Part shown: one piece after another, positions 37,553-50,362 of the stretch | Layout: each line of letters opens with the position of its first letter | Position numbering within the stretch: position 1 is the first letter of the stretch | NCBI RefSeq assembly: GCF_018320785.1 | Contig: NC_054881.1 | Coordinates: 26,225,775-26,289,774 of the forward strand | Length of the DNA stretch: 64,000 nt | Direction: 5' to 3' | DNA from: Cheilinus undulatus | Taxonomy: Eukaryota; Chordata; Actinopteri; Labriformes; Labridae | The notes under the pieces: model-generated | What the model was told of the DNA's origin: nothing | Databases searched by the model: none | The model's input: the letters and a program-made list of their open reading frames with translations, nothing else | Made by a program: the position numbers and the translations under genes

Positions 37553-38446
37553 ATTAGTTTAGTTTAGTTTAGTTTAGTTTAGTTTAGTTTAGTTTAGTTT
37601 AGTTTAGTTTAGTTTAGTTTAATTTAGTTTAGTTTAGTTTAGTTTCCTGTTTTCCCTTTTTTGTGTTTGATTCTTTCTTGTTTGGGTTTGGGATTGTCTG
37701 ATCTGGTTTGGTTTTTGTTTGTTTAGTTGTTTAGTTTAGTTTAGTTTAGTTTAGTTTAGTTTAGTTTAGTTTAGTTTAGTTTAGTTTAGTTTAGTCTAGC
37801 TTAGTTTAGTTTAGTTTAGTTTAGTTTAGTTTAGTTTAGTTTAGTTTAGTTTAGTTTAGTTTAGTCTAGCTTAGTTTAGTTTAGTTTAGTTTAGTTTAGT
37901 TTAGTTTAGTTTAGTCTAGTTTAGTTTAGTTTAGTCTAGCTTAGTTTAGTTTAGTTTAGTTTAGTTTAGTTTAGTTTAGTTTAGTTTAGTTTAGTCTAGC
38001 TTAGTTTAGTTTAGTTTAGTTTAGTTTAGTTTAGTTTAGTTTAGTCTAGCTTAGTTTAGTTTAGTTTAGTTTAGTTTAGTTTAGTTTAGTTTAGTTTAGT
38101 TTAGTCTAGCTTAGTTTAGTTTAGTTTAGTTTAGTTTAGTTTAGTTTAGTTTAGTCTAGCTTAGTTTAGTTTAGTTTAGTTTAGTTTAGTTTAGTTTAGT
38201 TTAGTTTAGTTTAGTTTAGTTTAGTCTAGCTTAGTTTAGTTTAGTTTAGTTTAGTTTAGTTTAGTTTAGTTTAGTTTAGTTTAGTTTAGTTTAGTTTAGT
38301 TTAGTTTAGTTTAGTTTAGTTTAGTTTAGTTTAGTTTAGTCTAGCTTAGTTTAGTTTAGTTTAGTTTAGTTTAGTTTAGTTTAGTTTAGTTTAGTTTAGT
38401 TTAGTCTAGCTTAGTTTAGTTTAGTTTAGTTTAGTTTAGTTTAGTT
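37553..38446. repeat. (TTTAG)n pentanucleotide satellite with TCTAGC variants
   Basis: A first block (37553-37645) is separated by about 85 unique-looking bases from a second block (about 37729-38446). The second block is pure TTTAG except for recurrent 'ttagtctagc' variants spaced in multiples of 5 bases, mostly 50-70 apart. That spacing suggests amplification of a higher-order unit. Confidence 0.97.
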
Positions 38447-38744
38447 AATTAGTCTTTGGGTATAACCCCAGCATGCCCCCCCTCATGACACTAGTTTATA
38501 GTGATCTACAGTGTTTGTTGATCTTGCAATCTCTCTTATTTAACTTTTTGTGTTTGATTCTTTCCTGTTTTTTCTGACTAGCTCTTTTGCCTTATCTTCT
38601 GGTTTTTACCCAGTTAGTCTGAGTTTTTGTGAACTGGCTTTTGGACTGTATTAAAGAACTGCCTTTTTGAGCAATCCTATCGACTCTGCAGTAATGTCCA
38701 TTGTGTTTTACTCCATGTGTCAAACAGACAACATTAAGGAGTTG

Positions 38745-39070
38745 CACCTTGTTGCAGTGGTCAGTGCTGATGCCTCTCAGGTAGAGGGGTCATGGTTCAA
38801 ATCCTCATTGGGCAGGGCTTTTCTGTGGGGTTTCAGTGTTCTCCCTGTGCATCTTTGGGTTCCTCCTACTAACCAAAGACATGCTTGTCTAGTTAATTGA
38901 TGAGCCTAAACTGAGAGAACCTATTTTCTTCTCTCTGTATATCAGCCCTGTGATGGACTGGCAACCAAGCCAGGGTGCACCCTGCTACTCACACAATGAC
39001 TGCTTGAATTGGCTCCAGCTCCCCATGACCTGGAACCAGATAAGCAATGTGCAGTAGATAATACATGGGT
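38745..39070 (+). mobile_element. SINE-like teleost repeat, copy 1
   Basis: A tRNA-like head ('tggtcagtgctgatgcc' then 'ggttcaaatcc') is followed by the body 'gttctccctgtgcatc', 'gggttcctcctacta', 'tatcagccctgtgatggact' and 'ggctccagctccccatgacc'. The same order of blocks occurs in the copy at 46999-47345. Confidence 0.65.
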
Positions 39071-39752
39071 GGTTAGATTTCACATTAATCAGTTAAAGGT
39101 GAAAAATAAACGGCATAAAGTCTGGCATAAATTTCTGTCATTCTTTACATTAGCTGAAAGTTTTTCATCTTGTGTCCGTCATGGCAATTATAGTTACCGA
39201 ATGTATAACTTCAAGTTACTATGCTAGTCTTTCTAAATGCAAACGAAAGCTTCTGACCCATCATATTTTGTTTCACTCTTATATTTGCCTGTCAGATAAG
39301 TAATATATGTGATAATTCAATAACATAATTTCAAAATTCTTTGGATATATTTTCTAGAAAGTGCAAACAAACAAACAACTTCACCTTAAATGTTCACAAC
39401 ACAAGAAAAAGAATTGCTCATGACAAAGTTATTGTTTCCTCATTTGCAAAAAAAACCTCCATCTGTACTGCCTGACTCCAGCCTGTCTTCAAAGGTCAAA
39501 GCTCTGCCGGCTCCAAAGATGGATTGAGGGAGAGTTATGAGGTGAAGGGGATCAGATGGGGAGGTAAGCAGGGTGTGCCAGGAAGTAGATAGTGGATGGT
39601 GTGATGTGAGTGGGAGGTCTGGAGGTGATGATGATGTCATAAATGGTGTCAGAGCAAAAAACAGCAACAAAAGTGGCGTGAGGGGGTGCATATGAAAAGA
39701 GAAAGGGAGGAGTTACACTCAGATCTGCAGTTTATCTGCAATGCATCAGTAG

Positions 39753-39796
<44 letters not shown>

Positions 39797-40790
39797 ATCA
39801 GGCAGCTGTAGCATCTTTTCTGGTACGTGATTCTCTGTGGACGGCTGAGTAGCCACAGAAATAAAACTGTTCCATATTCCCCTTGTGCAAGGGAAGGGGG
39901 TGGCAAAAACTCAAGAAATAGTTATGTAGTTACATAGTTATGTCACAAGCACATACACGCACAAGCACAAAAGAAAAGTTATTCGATTAGAAGGTCAGGT
40001 TGAAATTTCTGAAAATTCATCTTCTTCTTCTTTGGGAATTTATAGACTTTCTGTTCAAGTATAGTTCATGTGATGTGCTGATGTGCAAACAAATTTTGCC
40101 CTGAAATGCAACCTGTTAAAAATAATGAGCTCAGCCTTTCTGTTCTTCTTCAGCAGCAGAGACATCTAAGTTCAAAGAAGATGTCAAAATTAGTTTCAGT
40201 CTTCACCTTTTAATGATGTTATGTAACAAAATATGTGCGTTCCAGTGGGGTTTAGGGTATAAATCTGTTGGCTGAAAAAGTAAGTGACTGTTCAGTTTGA
40301 ACCACATACATACACAGAGCGCTCGTACATACACACAAACTTAAGTCCACACAAATTTGTTTTCCTTTCCCCAGTAATAAAGGAAATTCCCACTTTGTAT
40401 ATGTAACCAGAGATTTGCATTGTCTTATGTAAAATCATCAACTTCTTTATATAAATCATATAAAATCTAAACAGATCATCAGACTGCTTATTCAGCTTAA
40501 TGGCTATGTGTGCTTTGAGCTCCAGCCACATCTCCATCAGTTACCATGAGATCTTTATTGACTGTTCCTAATATTGCGATGAATTGGCTCTTCAAGTGTT
40601 GGCAAACTAGTTTTAGCAGTGCAAAATTCAAGATCGTTTTAAGCTTAAGCTAAAACCTAAATTCCTTGTGATTAATAAAGAATATTTGCAGGTGCAGCAA
40701 GAATATTGAGAATTGATTATGCATTTAAAGCAATTTAGGCCCTAGTTAAAATTCATATTTGGATACAGTCAACTGCAAATGATATTATTA
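39071..40790. other. Intergenic, nothing recognised
   Basis: No gene. Holds one CT microsatellite near 39.77 kb. The remainder is AT-rich. Confidence 0.4.
39752..39792. repeat. (CT)n microsatellite
   Basis: About 40 bases of CT repeat with one TT interruption. Confidence 0.95.
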
Positions 40791-40799
40791 GAAAGTGGA

Positions 40800-41395
40800 A
40801 GCATTTAGGGAAAACAGCAACACAGCCATGAAGCAGAAGACCATGTAAAATCACAGAGTGGGATCAATGACAGCTCAGTTGCATGGTGCATAAAAGTCGC
40901 CACAAATTGCTGATTCCAGAACTGAAAGTTTTAAAGTTTTAGAATTAATGTAGTTGCAAAACTGTGCGATGGTATCTTAAGGAATGGGTTTCCATGGACA
41001 AGCAGCTGCATGCAAGCCTCACATCATCAAGTCGATTGTCCAGCATTGGATGGAGTGGTGTAAAGCACTGGCATTGGACTGTAGAGTGGTGGAAACCTTG
41101 ACCTCAACCCCATCAAGCACCTTTGGGATGAACTGGAATGGAGATTGCAAGCCAAGCCTTTTCGTCCAACATCAGTGTCTGACCTCATAAATGCTCCATG
41201 GAATGAATGGGCACAAATTCACACAGAAACATTCACAAATCTTGTGGAAAGTCTTCCAAGAAGAGTGGAGGCTGTTAGAGCTGCAAAAGGGAGGGTCAAC
41301 TGTAAATTAAAGTACATGTATTTGAAAATAATGTCTTTACACTCCCAGTTGGTGTAATGAGGCATCCCGAATACTTTTTTTCATAAATTTGTAAA
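40800..41395 (+). mobile_element. Tc1-like relic (family C), 3' half
   Basis: About 41105-41300 translates to the C-terminal end of a Tc1 transposase ('IKHLWDELEWRL', 'SVSDL', 'NLVESLPRRVEAV', then 'AAKG'), with the catalytic-end Glu context preserved but upstream frames broken. The right end 'catcccgaatactttttttc' is a decayed version of the usual 'cccaatacttttgtc' terminus. Distinct from families A, B and D. Confidence 0.75.
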
Positions 41396-42341
41396 TGTAT
41401 GAGATATTCTGACCAGAAATTAGACAAATGCAATTGCTAAGATTTGGGTCACTGCAGTCTTTGCTAATCCAGGTCAATGAAACAGCTTCAATGTCTGATT
41501 TCAAGTTCAGATTCAAGTTCACCATTTGTGAGCTATTCTTTCATGCCTGCTCATTTACCAATTGGCAGTTTTCTACAACACAAGATTTAGGTTGCAGATA
41601 TTTTAAAAGTAGTTTATAAAGAGTTATGAGGCTGCCTATGAGTCAAAGATTCAAGTGAATCTCCTCTGTATGAAAGGAGCATGGTTTGTCTTTTGGTACA
41701 GTATAGTTCAAATTTGAAATGCAGGCTTTAGTGACTGCAGCCTTTGCACATGTGGCATTTGCACTCACTCCAACCACAGGGCCAAACAGGTTCCCCACAA
41801 TATAAACAAACTACTGAATCTGGCCTTAGCCTTTGTTCCGCATGAAGTTAAGTAACCAGTACTGAGCATGCATGATCATCTTAAATTAAAGTAACTGTCA
41901 AAATAGGTGCAAAAATAAAGTTTTAAAATGCTCATTTTCATTAAAGGAAAAGATTCAAATCACTAAAAATGTGTTGTGCCTTTAAAAAAAAAACATTGAA
42001 GGTGTTGTTTCTCTAAGTAAGAATAGCAGGGCAGTAATCACCTTGCAAAGCAGATGGATTGGCCAGAATCCATTTCTGTCATCTGGCAGATCCATCTTGC
42101 AGAGCTCCAAGCTGAGACGTATGTTTTCAGTCAAAGAATGACTAGACCGATCAGCATCATCTGAGGAGAAAGAGGCTTCAGCATGGTTTAGCTGAAGCAA
42201 CTACATGGCAACCAGTAGATGCTGTAGCTTTCTTTGGTGGAAATGAGTTCAACCCACAACAGCAGTGTCATTTGAAAAGAGGCTACAAAGACAGTGAAGA
42301 ATCCTGTATTTGCATGACAAAAGCTGCATTTTGAGTTCATA
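41396..42341. other. Intergenic; one repeat block
   Basis: 42030-42110 ('cttgcaaagcagatggat', later 'agatccatcttgcagagctc') is an imperfect palindromic block related to the insert at 62.04-62.19 kb. Nothing else recognised. Confidence 0.4.
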
Positions 42342-43440
42342 CAGTGATGTGAAAAAGTTTTTTTTTTCCCTGCATTCAACTTTAAATGTTTTGGAAAGAT
42401 AAGCTGAGAAAATACAAAATGCAGTTTTGGTATTGCACATTGGAGGGTTTCAAGCATGAATGGCCTGTTTCAGGTCATACCAAAGCATCTCAGTCAGATG
42501 TATTTGATTAGGCCACTCCAAAACCTTCATTTTTAAAGTCATTCAGAGGTGGACTTGCTGGTGTGTTTTGGATCATTGTCTTGTTTCATAAGCCAAGTGC
42601 TCTTGACCTTGATGTCACCAACCGATAGACATTCTTTATCAGGATTTTCTGGTAGAGAGCAGAATTCATTGTTCCATCAATTATGACAAGTCATCCAGGT
42701 CCTTAAGCAGCAAAGCAGCCCCAGACCATCCCACTACCACCCCCACCATGTTTGATAGTGGCTATGATGTTCTTTTTATGAGATGTGGTGCTAGTTTTAT
42801 GTAACAGGCCACACACCTTTCAAAAAGTTCAACTTTTGTTTCATCAGTCCACAAAATGTTCCCAAAAGTCCTGGGGATTATCAAGATGTTTTTGTTTGTT
42901 TGTTTGTTTTGTTTTGTTTTTTTTGCAAATGTGAGACAAGCCTTTTTGTTCCTTTTGGTCAGCAGTGATTATTTGCTTTGGGACTCATGGATGCCATTTT
43001 TGCCAGGTCTTTTTTTTGTTATTAAATCATGAACACTGACACTAACTGAGTCAAGTGAGACCAGCAGGTCTTTTAGATGCTGTTATTAGTTTTTTTGTGA
43101 CCTCCTGAATGAGTGGTTAATGCACTTGTGAAGTAATATTGGTGGGTCAGTTACCCCTGGGAAGGTTCACCACTGTTCAAAGTTTTCTCCATTTGTGGAT
43201 AATGACTCTCAGTGTGGCTTCCATAGTCCCAAATCCTTGAAAATGACTTTGTAATCCTTTCCAGACTTTTAGATGTCAATGACTTTGTTTCTCAACTGTT
43301 CTAATTTTTTGTTTTTTTGTTTTTTTGTTTTTTTGTTTTTTGTTTTTGTTTTTGTTTTGTTTTTTTTTTTGTTGTTGTTGTTTTTTAGCTTATGGCATGT
43401 TGCATTTTAGGATCTTCTAGGCTAGCTTTGAGAGCCATTG
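42342..43440 (-). mobile_element. Tc1-like family A copy, near full length, dead
   Basis: The edge TA-CAGTGATGTGAAAAAG lies at 42340. Read on the minus strand the body covers most of a Tc1 transposase region, including DNA for the 'HTSKSTSE' segment (42538-42581) and a glycine-rich 'hmvgvvvg' type stretch near 42740. It is riddled with stops and indels and is interrupted by T/G-rich runs (42890-42920 and 43310-43385). Confidence 0.75.
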
Positions 43441-43590
43441 TCCTCAAATGAAGAAAACTTTGAACCAAGGTTGTAATAGTTAACTTAAACCAAATAACTA
43501 CCACTTAAATGTAAATATCATTTAAGTTAACTGAAACTAATTAAAACTAAGCTTAAACGAAGGTCTTCAGTCTGTCAGGCGCACTTGTTA

Positions 43591-43702
43591 TGAAGCAGGA
43601 CAATGGTCCAAAACACACCAGCAAGTCCACCTCTGAATGGTGGAAGAAAAAGAAGGTTTTGTTCTAGTCAAATTCTGGACTTATTTCTGATTGAGATGCT
43701 CA
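43591..43702 (+). mobile_element. Tc1-like family A fragment in opposite orientation
   Basis: 'caggacaatggtccaaaaca' through 'gattgagatgct' is the same transposase segment that lies at 42485-42592 in the adjacent minus-strand copy, here on the plus strand. The two form an inverted pair about 1 kb apart. Confidence 0.75.
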
Positions 43703-45929
43703 TTTGGGGTATCAACATTTGCTGTTTTAATAAAATTGATATGACTTAGAATAAAACCCATTATTTTTTTACACTTTTTGAAGAATTAAAACTATCTTAT
43801 ATTAACAAAATTGTGACAATTCTTTGACATTTATTGATGGATGGTCAACTTTTTGTGAAGCCTATACTTTCTACTGCCTTCATTATAGTCTTCTTTATTT
43901 CTTCACTGTATGTCTCCCCGTTGTCCCTTAAATCCAGTGTCAGCAAGAATAGCATGGCTGTGTAGGTTGTCGATATGTCCCTGGGCCAGCACATGTTTTG
44001 AAATGCAAATAAAGTGACCTGATGTGACTGGGGGAGGGATACCCTCTGTTGTGCTGCTGCTGCAGAAAGCTGCTTTAAACCCTGTTCTTAAGGTCACTCA
44101 GAGCAGAGTCACATGTTCACATAGCTAAACACTCTCCAACAGAAACACTGTACTTAAAGTATCAGAATTTTAAAGTCTTTTTCGAGCTTTCTGTCTCAGT
44201 CCCACATACCGACAGGGTCCAGCCTGATGAGTCTTTGAGTATTTAAAGCCGTGGTCAGCAGCTTTTCTCATCTGAAGGAGGAAGTGAGCAATCAGCGCAA
44301 GGAAAACAGATTAAACTCAATCAACCCACTGAGGAAGACAAGTGTTAGACCCTTATTTAATTATTTGATCAGTGTTGTTTCTCCTTTTCTGTTCACAAAA
44401 TCACACTGTGGCATGGAGAGAAGGGAAAACACTTATTAGAGACTTAAAAAGTCGGTGTCTTTTAGGCCCTTAAAGGTCCTGGTGCCTTGGGGTTCAAGCT
44501 ACATATGAACCTTAATACATATCAGTCCACCTGATGAGACAATTTCCACTCTGAGGATTTTTTTCAGTGTTTAGAAACTGCCAGGTCAGGGATTCTGCTT
44601 TTGTTCTTATTCAATTTATCAGAGGAAATAATGAGTCCATCCATTCTTTTTTTCAATCTACAAGGCACTCAGCAAAGCAAACATTTCTTTTGTAAATAAT
44701 GAGCTTTTTAGTTGTGACTTTAATTTCCTGACTTTTTTAATGTGCCTCCAATCTCCTGGCCCATCTATAATGCTGTGACGTTATGTCTTTAATCTGCAGA
44801 GTCTCTCATCACCCTCCCTTCTCTGCAACCCTCCTCCCTCCTCCTCCTGCTGTCTCCACCTACACAGAAACAGATTCACTGTGTCTCTTTTATGTCTCCA
44901 TCCTCCTCCAGCATTTTTGTGAACATTTTGATATTCTGCCCTCTTTGGACTGACTATTCACAGCTCCTGAGTCAGGAAATTACCTCCATTTGTATTGTGT
45001 GATGCACTAGAAAAACTGCAGGCTAAGAAATAAATCGACTGAAAAAAACATTTCCTAAAGTATTCAGGATTGTATTTAGGATTAACAGACTGGCAGCTAT
45101 GAAGAGATGAGCACAACTTGGGAAACTACAGGCCACATGAGCCATGTGGGACAATATTTTAGGAGATGCAGTCATGAATAAGAAGCACTGACAAAAAAGA
45201 ACAGTCTGATGTTGAAGTCTCTCCATAGAAGCATGAGTTTGATCTCATTTGTATTCTCAGTTTAATAAATGAAAGTATTGTTTTGGCGAATGCTGTCAGT
45301 GCAATGTGGGATTAAATTTTCGAGAGCAATCGCAGTATGATTGGGTTGATATGTGAGGGAAATAGAAGCTGTGTAAATCATTCAGACTGACACTGTTAGA
45401 CTGCAATGACTCACCTGGATCCAGCTGATGTGAGTCATCACTTGTTGTACAGTACTTGTCAGTGTGTAGCAGTTAAAGTTAAGCATAAATCTCATTTAAA
45501 TAAAGGCATAATCAAATAAAAGCATACTGACACAATGCCGACAGCGAGATATCTCTTTATACAATTACATTGTTTCATAGTCTGTTCAATTTGATTTTAC
45601 TCCAAAGAATATTGAGCTTTCAACGAATGACTGAGGATGTTTGTGGTTCTGCACTCAATTTGTTATATGTTACAGACTACATTGAAATTCAAAAACAAGT
45701 GCATGAAATCAGCATAGGAAAGGACAGATACTGTAGTAGGAAAATAAAACAGGATTAAGGACAAAACCTTTTGGTGCTCCTATAAAGGAAGAACATGCTG
45801 TTTTGTTAAAAACAGACTATTTACATTATAATGGCCTCTTAACTTCAGCTTGAAGAGGTGGTCTCATCATTATATCTATCCAGCACAGGCCAATTTCATT
45901 CTCTCAGCTGAAGGCAGATGTCTTAAAAA
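43703..45929. other. Intergenic, no repeat recognised
   Basis: About 43900-44350 and 44760-44900 look less AT-rich and less repetitive than the surroundings. They could hold conserved regulatory DNA; no coding signature was found. Confidence 0.35.
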
Positions 45930-46625
45930 TACAACCCCAATTCCAAAAAAGTTGGGGCACTGTGTAAAATGTAAATAAAAATGCAATTCAGTGATTTGCA
46001 AATCTGATAACCCATATTTTTTTCACAATAGAACATACACAACAAGTCAGATTTTGAACCTGGGACATTTTACCATTTCTTTAAAAATTTGCATTTGAGG
46101 GCAGCAAGACACTCACAAAAAAAGTAGGGACAGGCCCCTTTGTAGCATCCACTCTCCTTTTAACAACAGTGTAAACATCTGGGGAAGTGAGACCAGGTGA
46201 TGGAGTTTTGGGAGAGAACTGTTGTCCCATTCTTGTCTGATGTAGGATTCTTGCAGCTCGACAGTCCAGGGTTTTCTTGCTGATTTTTTCATTTTATGAA
46301 GCACCTAATGTTTTCATGTTACTGACCTGTTGCCAATTAACCTCATTAGTTGCAAAATGCTCCTCTAGCTGTTCTTTACCAGTGCCACTCACTTTTCCAG
46401 CCTTTTGTTCCCCCATCTCTGCTTTTGTTTAGATTTGTTGCTGCCATCATGTTTAAAATGAAGCAACTTTCTTCATGAAATGGTTAAATGTTTCAATTTC
46501 AACACCTGATATGTTTTTTATGTTCGATTGTGAATAAATATGGATTTATGAGACTTGCAAATCATTGCATTCTGTTTGATTCATATTTCAACTAGCACCC
46601 TAACTGTTTTGGACTTGGGCTTGTA
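45930..46625. mobile_element. Tc1/mariner-type element, family D, copy 2
   Basis: Starts TA-CAACCCCAATTCC and ends 'ttttggacttgggcttgTA'. It has the same subterminal text as copy 1 ('cacaatagaaca', 'gacattttaccatt', 'tgtgaataaa'). About 695 bp. It keeps both ends but lacks most of the transposase region that copy 1 still has. Confidence 0.78.
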
Positions 46626-46998
46626 ATAAATACTGCCATCGTAGGCTGCAGTACGGACTCCATTGTCTCAGTAGAGTAAAAACAAATGTTGCTGTGAGTG
46701 TTTGTCTTGGTTGCCTTTTCTTCGTCTTTCCTTTTAGTGTATTTGCTAACCAACTGACACCGCCAACTAAACCAGCAATGGCAGTGTGCACGGGCACATA
46801 ACACTGTTGCTAATGTGAAAACAGACCACTAGTGGAGAGGGGATTGGGTAAGGGTGGGGTAAGAACATGGACAGTTTTTTGATATGGAAAGGTAGGCATC
46901 ATGCTCCAAGGAGCCTCGAGAAAGAGACAAAGTTGTGAATCAAATTTGAGGTAAACAGTTCATCACAGACTGATTTAATAGTTATTATTAGTAGAATA

Positions 46999-47345
46999 TA
47001 GGCTGCACAGTGGCGAAGGGTTTGGTGCTGTTGCATCACAGCAAGAAGGTCCCTGGTTCACATCCCAGTCAGGGCCTTTATGTGCAGAGTTCTCCCCATG
47101 CATGCGTGGGTTCTCTACAGGTACTCTGGCTTCCTCCCACCACCAAAAACATGCTCATTAGGTTAATTAGTGACTCTTAATTGCCCGTAGGTGTGAGTGT
47201 GCCTGGTTGTCTGTCTCTATATGTCAGCCCTGGGACTGACTGGTGACTAGTCCGGGGGGTCTTGCCCATTGACAGCTGGGATAGGCTCCAGCCCCCCATG
47301 ACCCCCAGAGGGATAAGCAGTGTAGAAAATGGATGGATGAATCTA
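46999..47345 (+). mobile_element. SINE-like teleost repeat, copy 2
   Basis: Blocks 'gcatcacagcaagaaggtcc', 'gttctccccatgcatgcgtg', 'ggcttcctcccaccacc', 'aattgcccgtaggtgtgag', 'atgtcagccctgggactgac' and 'gggataggctccagcccccc' run in the order seen in a very common teleost repeat. It ends in 'ggatggatga'. Better preserved than copy 1. Confidence 0.75.
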
Positions 47346-49871
47346 GAATATAAATATGTTATCTAGAATTCAGACTACAGCACTGATTGTCCAAAAAAAT
47401 GCCTGGGAACGACCCCTGGTCCCCTAAAGTAGTTTAAGCCCCTTAAAACAAGTAAATAGATAGTAATATCAACTTAACAACTTTAGTGTATGTGAATTAT
47501 TTTCAGGTGTACTTTGCCTGAAGACATGTCAGCTGTATTAAATGTGACTTTCAATCAATTTACTCAGATAAGAGATGATGAGCAAGTAGTATTTGCTCAC
47601 ATTTGGATCCTGTAGTTATGCATAAACTGTATGAGGTTCTGTAAACTTAAAATAGATCATTCTAAATATGTTTCTTCACCAGTTACAATTGCTTTAAGCA
47701 AAATGGAGAAAGGCCTCAGAGTGGTCTTTGCCTGGGGCCTCAAACAATTACATCTAATGAGAACAATTCCCTCAGATAGTAAAAATGTTTAATCATTTTT
47801 TTCTGCTTAACAAAGGTTGTTAGAGTTATCCATAGCAAGATCAGATCAGTAGCCTATCAGCTGCTTGAGCTGGTGACATGTTTTAAGGCTCTTGTTTACA
47901 TAGGGACACAAAACACAGTTTATCAGTTGATAGTGTTATTGTATTACAGTGCATGGCAGCTTTCTGAAACCTTGTTTGAAATGTATGAAGAATATTTATT
48001 AATTACTTTTCTACGTCCTTGAAGATATCCAGTTGTTCAAATTAGTTTCACTGAAGAGATTTAATGTGGATGAAGGGCTTTAATCATGAAGCGTTGAAGA
48101 CAAGTCAGTAAAACTTAGAGATCATGATTTATGTGGGAATATATGGGAAACATCAATCTCTGGTTGTGGTTATTACTAAAATTCCCTTTTTGCAGCCTTG
48201 GATACAGAAGGAGTATCCTGTGAAAGTACTCTCATTCATGGCTTTCAGAAGCTCCTCTTTGCCTTCACCTTATATGTGGTGCACAGGTTTTACTTTATTC
48301 ATTTGCGTCGTGACACTGCCAGATATCACTGTTATAAAGCATAACGACAAAGGGTGATAAAATTTTAATAGAAATTTTAGCGAGACTGCGTAAAAACATT
48401 GTTTATGTCTTGCTGCAGGACGTTTTTTCTCCAAAAACTCCAGTTAAACAGCTGTGTGGTGATCACTATTTCTGTCTAATATATGTCCAGGGTAGCTTTA
48501 AAAGCTTTAATGACTGCATCAAAAAAGTCTGTGATAATAAAAGTGGCATTAAGTGTGTTGTGCTCTTACATTAACAGAGTAGAAAGAGGCAACATGCAGC
48601 ATCATTTGAGGAGTGTGTCTGTAGACTACACTTCCACCTGCAGTTATTTTAAGCCTCCCAGTTTTCTGCTGGATTTTTCAGTGAGCTACTGGGGAGGCAG
48701 AAAGAAACGCAGAGAGGAAAGTGGAGTCATGCTGCAGAGGCTGAGCTGCAGAATCATGATACAGCTGAATGAGGGAGGGAGGCGGAAGGGGAGGGGAGAG
48801 GGATGATGAAAAAGAGAGACACAAAAAGGAGAGAGAGAGAATGGAGAAAGGGATGGAGAGTGGAGGCCTTGAGGTTTGGGGTGGGGCATTGTTGGGGTAC
48901 TAACTATCCATTTGAAACTTGTTACGTAACTGTATCTGTTGCTGCAGCATGAATACATCATTGTTGCAGTGAGAAGCTTTCGGTCTATTTTTTCCAAACC
49001 GGTGCACTCAACAAGTCCTCATGCATGTTAAGAGTTGGTCATACTTCTACAATTGTTACGCCATTGCTAATCTTTAATCATGTTATGTTTACTACATCTC
49101 TATGTCTGTCTGTCTATTTGTTTTCCTCTCTATTTGTGCCTCTCCCTGTGTCTCTGTAGCTGCTGTTTGGTTATAATAAGGGGTAAACACATGTCCCTAG
49201 AGCCTGACTCACTGCAATTTAAGTGAACACAAGTAGATAGACAAAAATACCAATTAATGAAGAAAACATCTTTGTGATTTTAATGCACAGGAGTTGGCAA
49301 ACCTACTGCACACAGAATTAAATCAGATACAACACCTGAAAACAGCATCTTAACAACAAAACATCAGAACAAAAGAAAAAAAAAATCTGTTTTATTTTTA
49401 AGAATTGCATCATCAAAGTTGTCCATAGTACAGATCTCACTCTGAATGGAGACCCAGATGGAAAAGTCTCATAGTTTTACAATGAGAGTTAGACAAAAAT
49501 CCTCCTTCAAAAAACACATAGAAAATATTGTGAAGAAGCTAAAACTAAGATTATGTTTTATTTTAGAGATAAATCCTGATTTGTGTTAGACAAGGAAAAC
49601 CTTTTCTACCAAGGAGTTTACTCCCTGATCTCAAAATGATAAATCACAGATTTCTTTGTGTTTTAGAATTATATGAAACATTCCTGATCTTGTTAGTACA
49701 CAAATTAACACATAAATCAGCTGATTCTTTTCCAACAAGACTTGTTTTATCTATGAATGCTTTTGTCAGCCAGCAATTGTGGCTTATTTTTATCCTTAAT
49801 GATACTGATATAACTATCATTATCTCTTTATTCACCCACACACACTTGTGAGACTTGCCGTCCAACAAGAG
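47346..49871. other. Intergenic, one purine-rich patch
   Basis: No confirmed gene. 48590-48900 is comparatively GC- and GA-rich, with a 107-codon ORF ending at 48806 whose peptide matches no known family. Promoter or enhancer function is possible but unsupported. Confidence 0.35.
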
Positions 49872-50362
49872 TTAAAAGTCACGTTATGCAAAATACACAT
49901 TCAAGCTTTTCTAATAAAAATATGTGCCCCTGGCCTGTCCACAATCCACCCAAGAAACCCTCCCCTCTCTTTCTCTTCCTTTCAGAAAATGTGTGCTGAA
50001 ACAAGCCGTTCACAGGTTTTTCCCTCATGATGTCATATGGGGAGCAAGAATGAGCAGAATGTTCCACCCTCCTCTCCTGATCCTCCTCTCAGCTGCCAGC
50101 TAAGAGGAGGACCACATCAATTAAGCCACATCCATTTCCTGAGAGGGGAAGGGTCAGGTGCGGAGTCAGACAGCACAGTAACATTTAAAGCCACAGACTG
50201 AAACAGCTCGTTCTGGGTAGAGCTGAATCAGAGGAGTTTTTTAGACATGCAATAGTCCAATACTGGAGTGTTTTTTTCAGCAACAAACCTCACCGTCATG
50301 TTTTGAGGACCTCTGAGACCAGTATAAACTTTTCTTTAAAGGGGTAAAATATGTGACCTTTA
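49872..50362 (-). mobile_element. TTAA-flanked MITE, copy 2
   Basis: TTAA at 49872-49875, then AAGTCACGTTATGCAAAATA; the other end is 'aaaatatgtgacct' followed by TTAA at 50359-50362. Internal text ('cactccagtat', 'cagcaacaaac', 'ctctgagaccagtataaact') is the reverse complement of copy 1 at 8169-8644. Non-coding. Confidence 0.75.

Noticed and set aside
37553-38446. Interstitial telomere candidate
   Set aside because: The unit is TTTAG, not TTAGGG.
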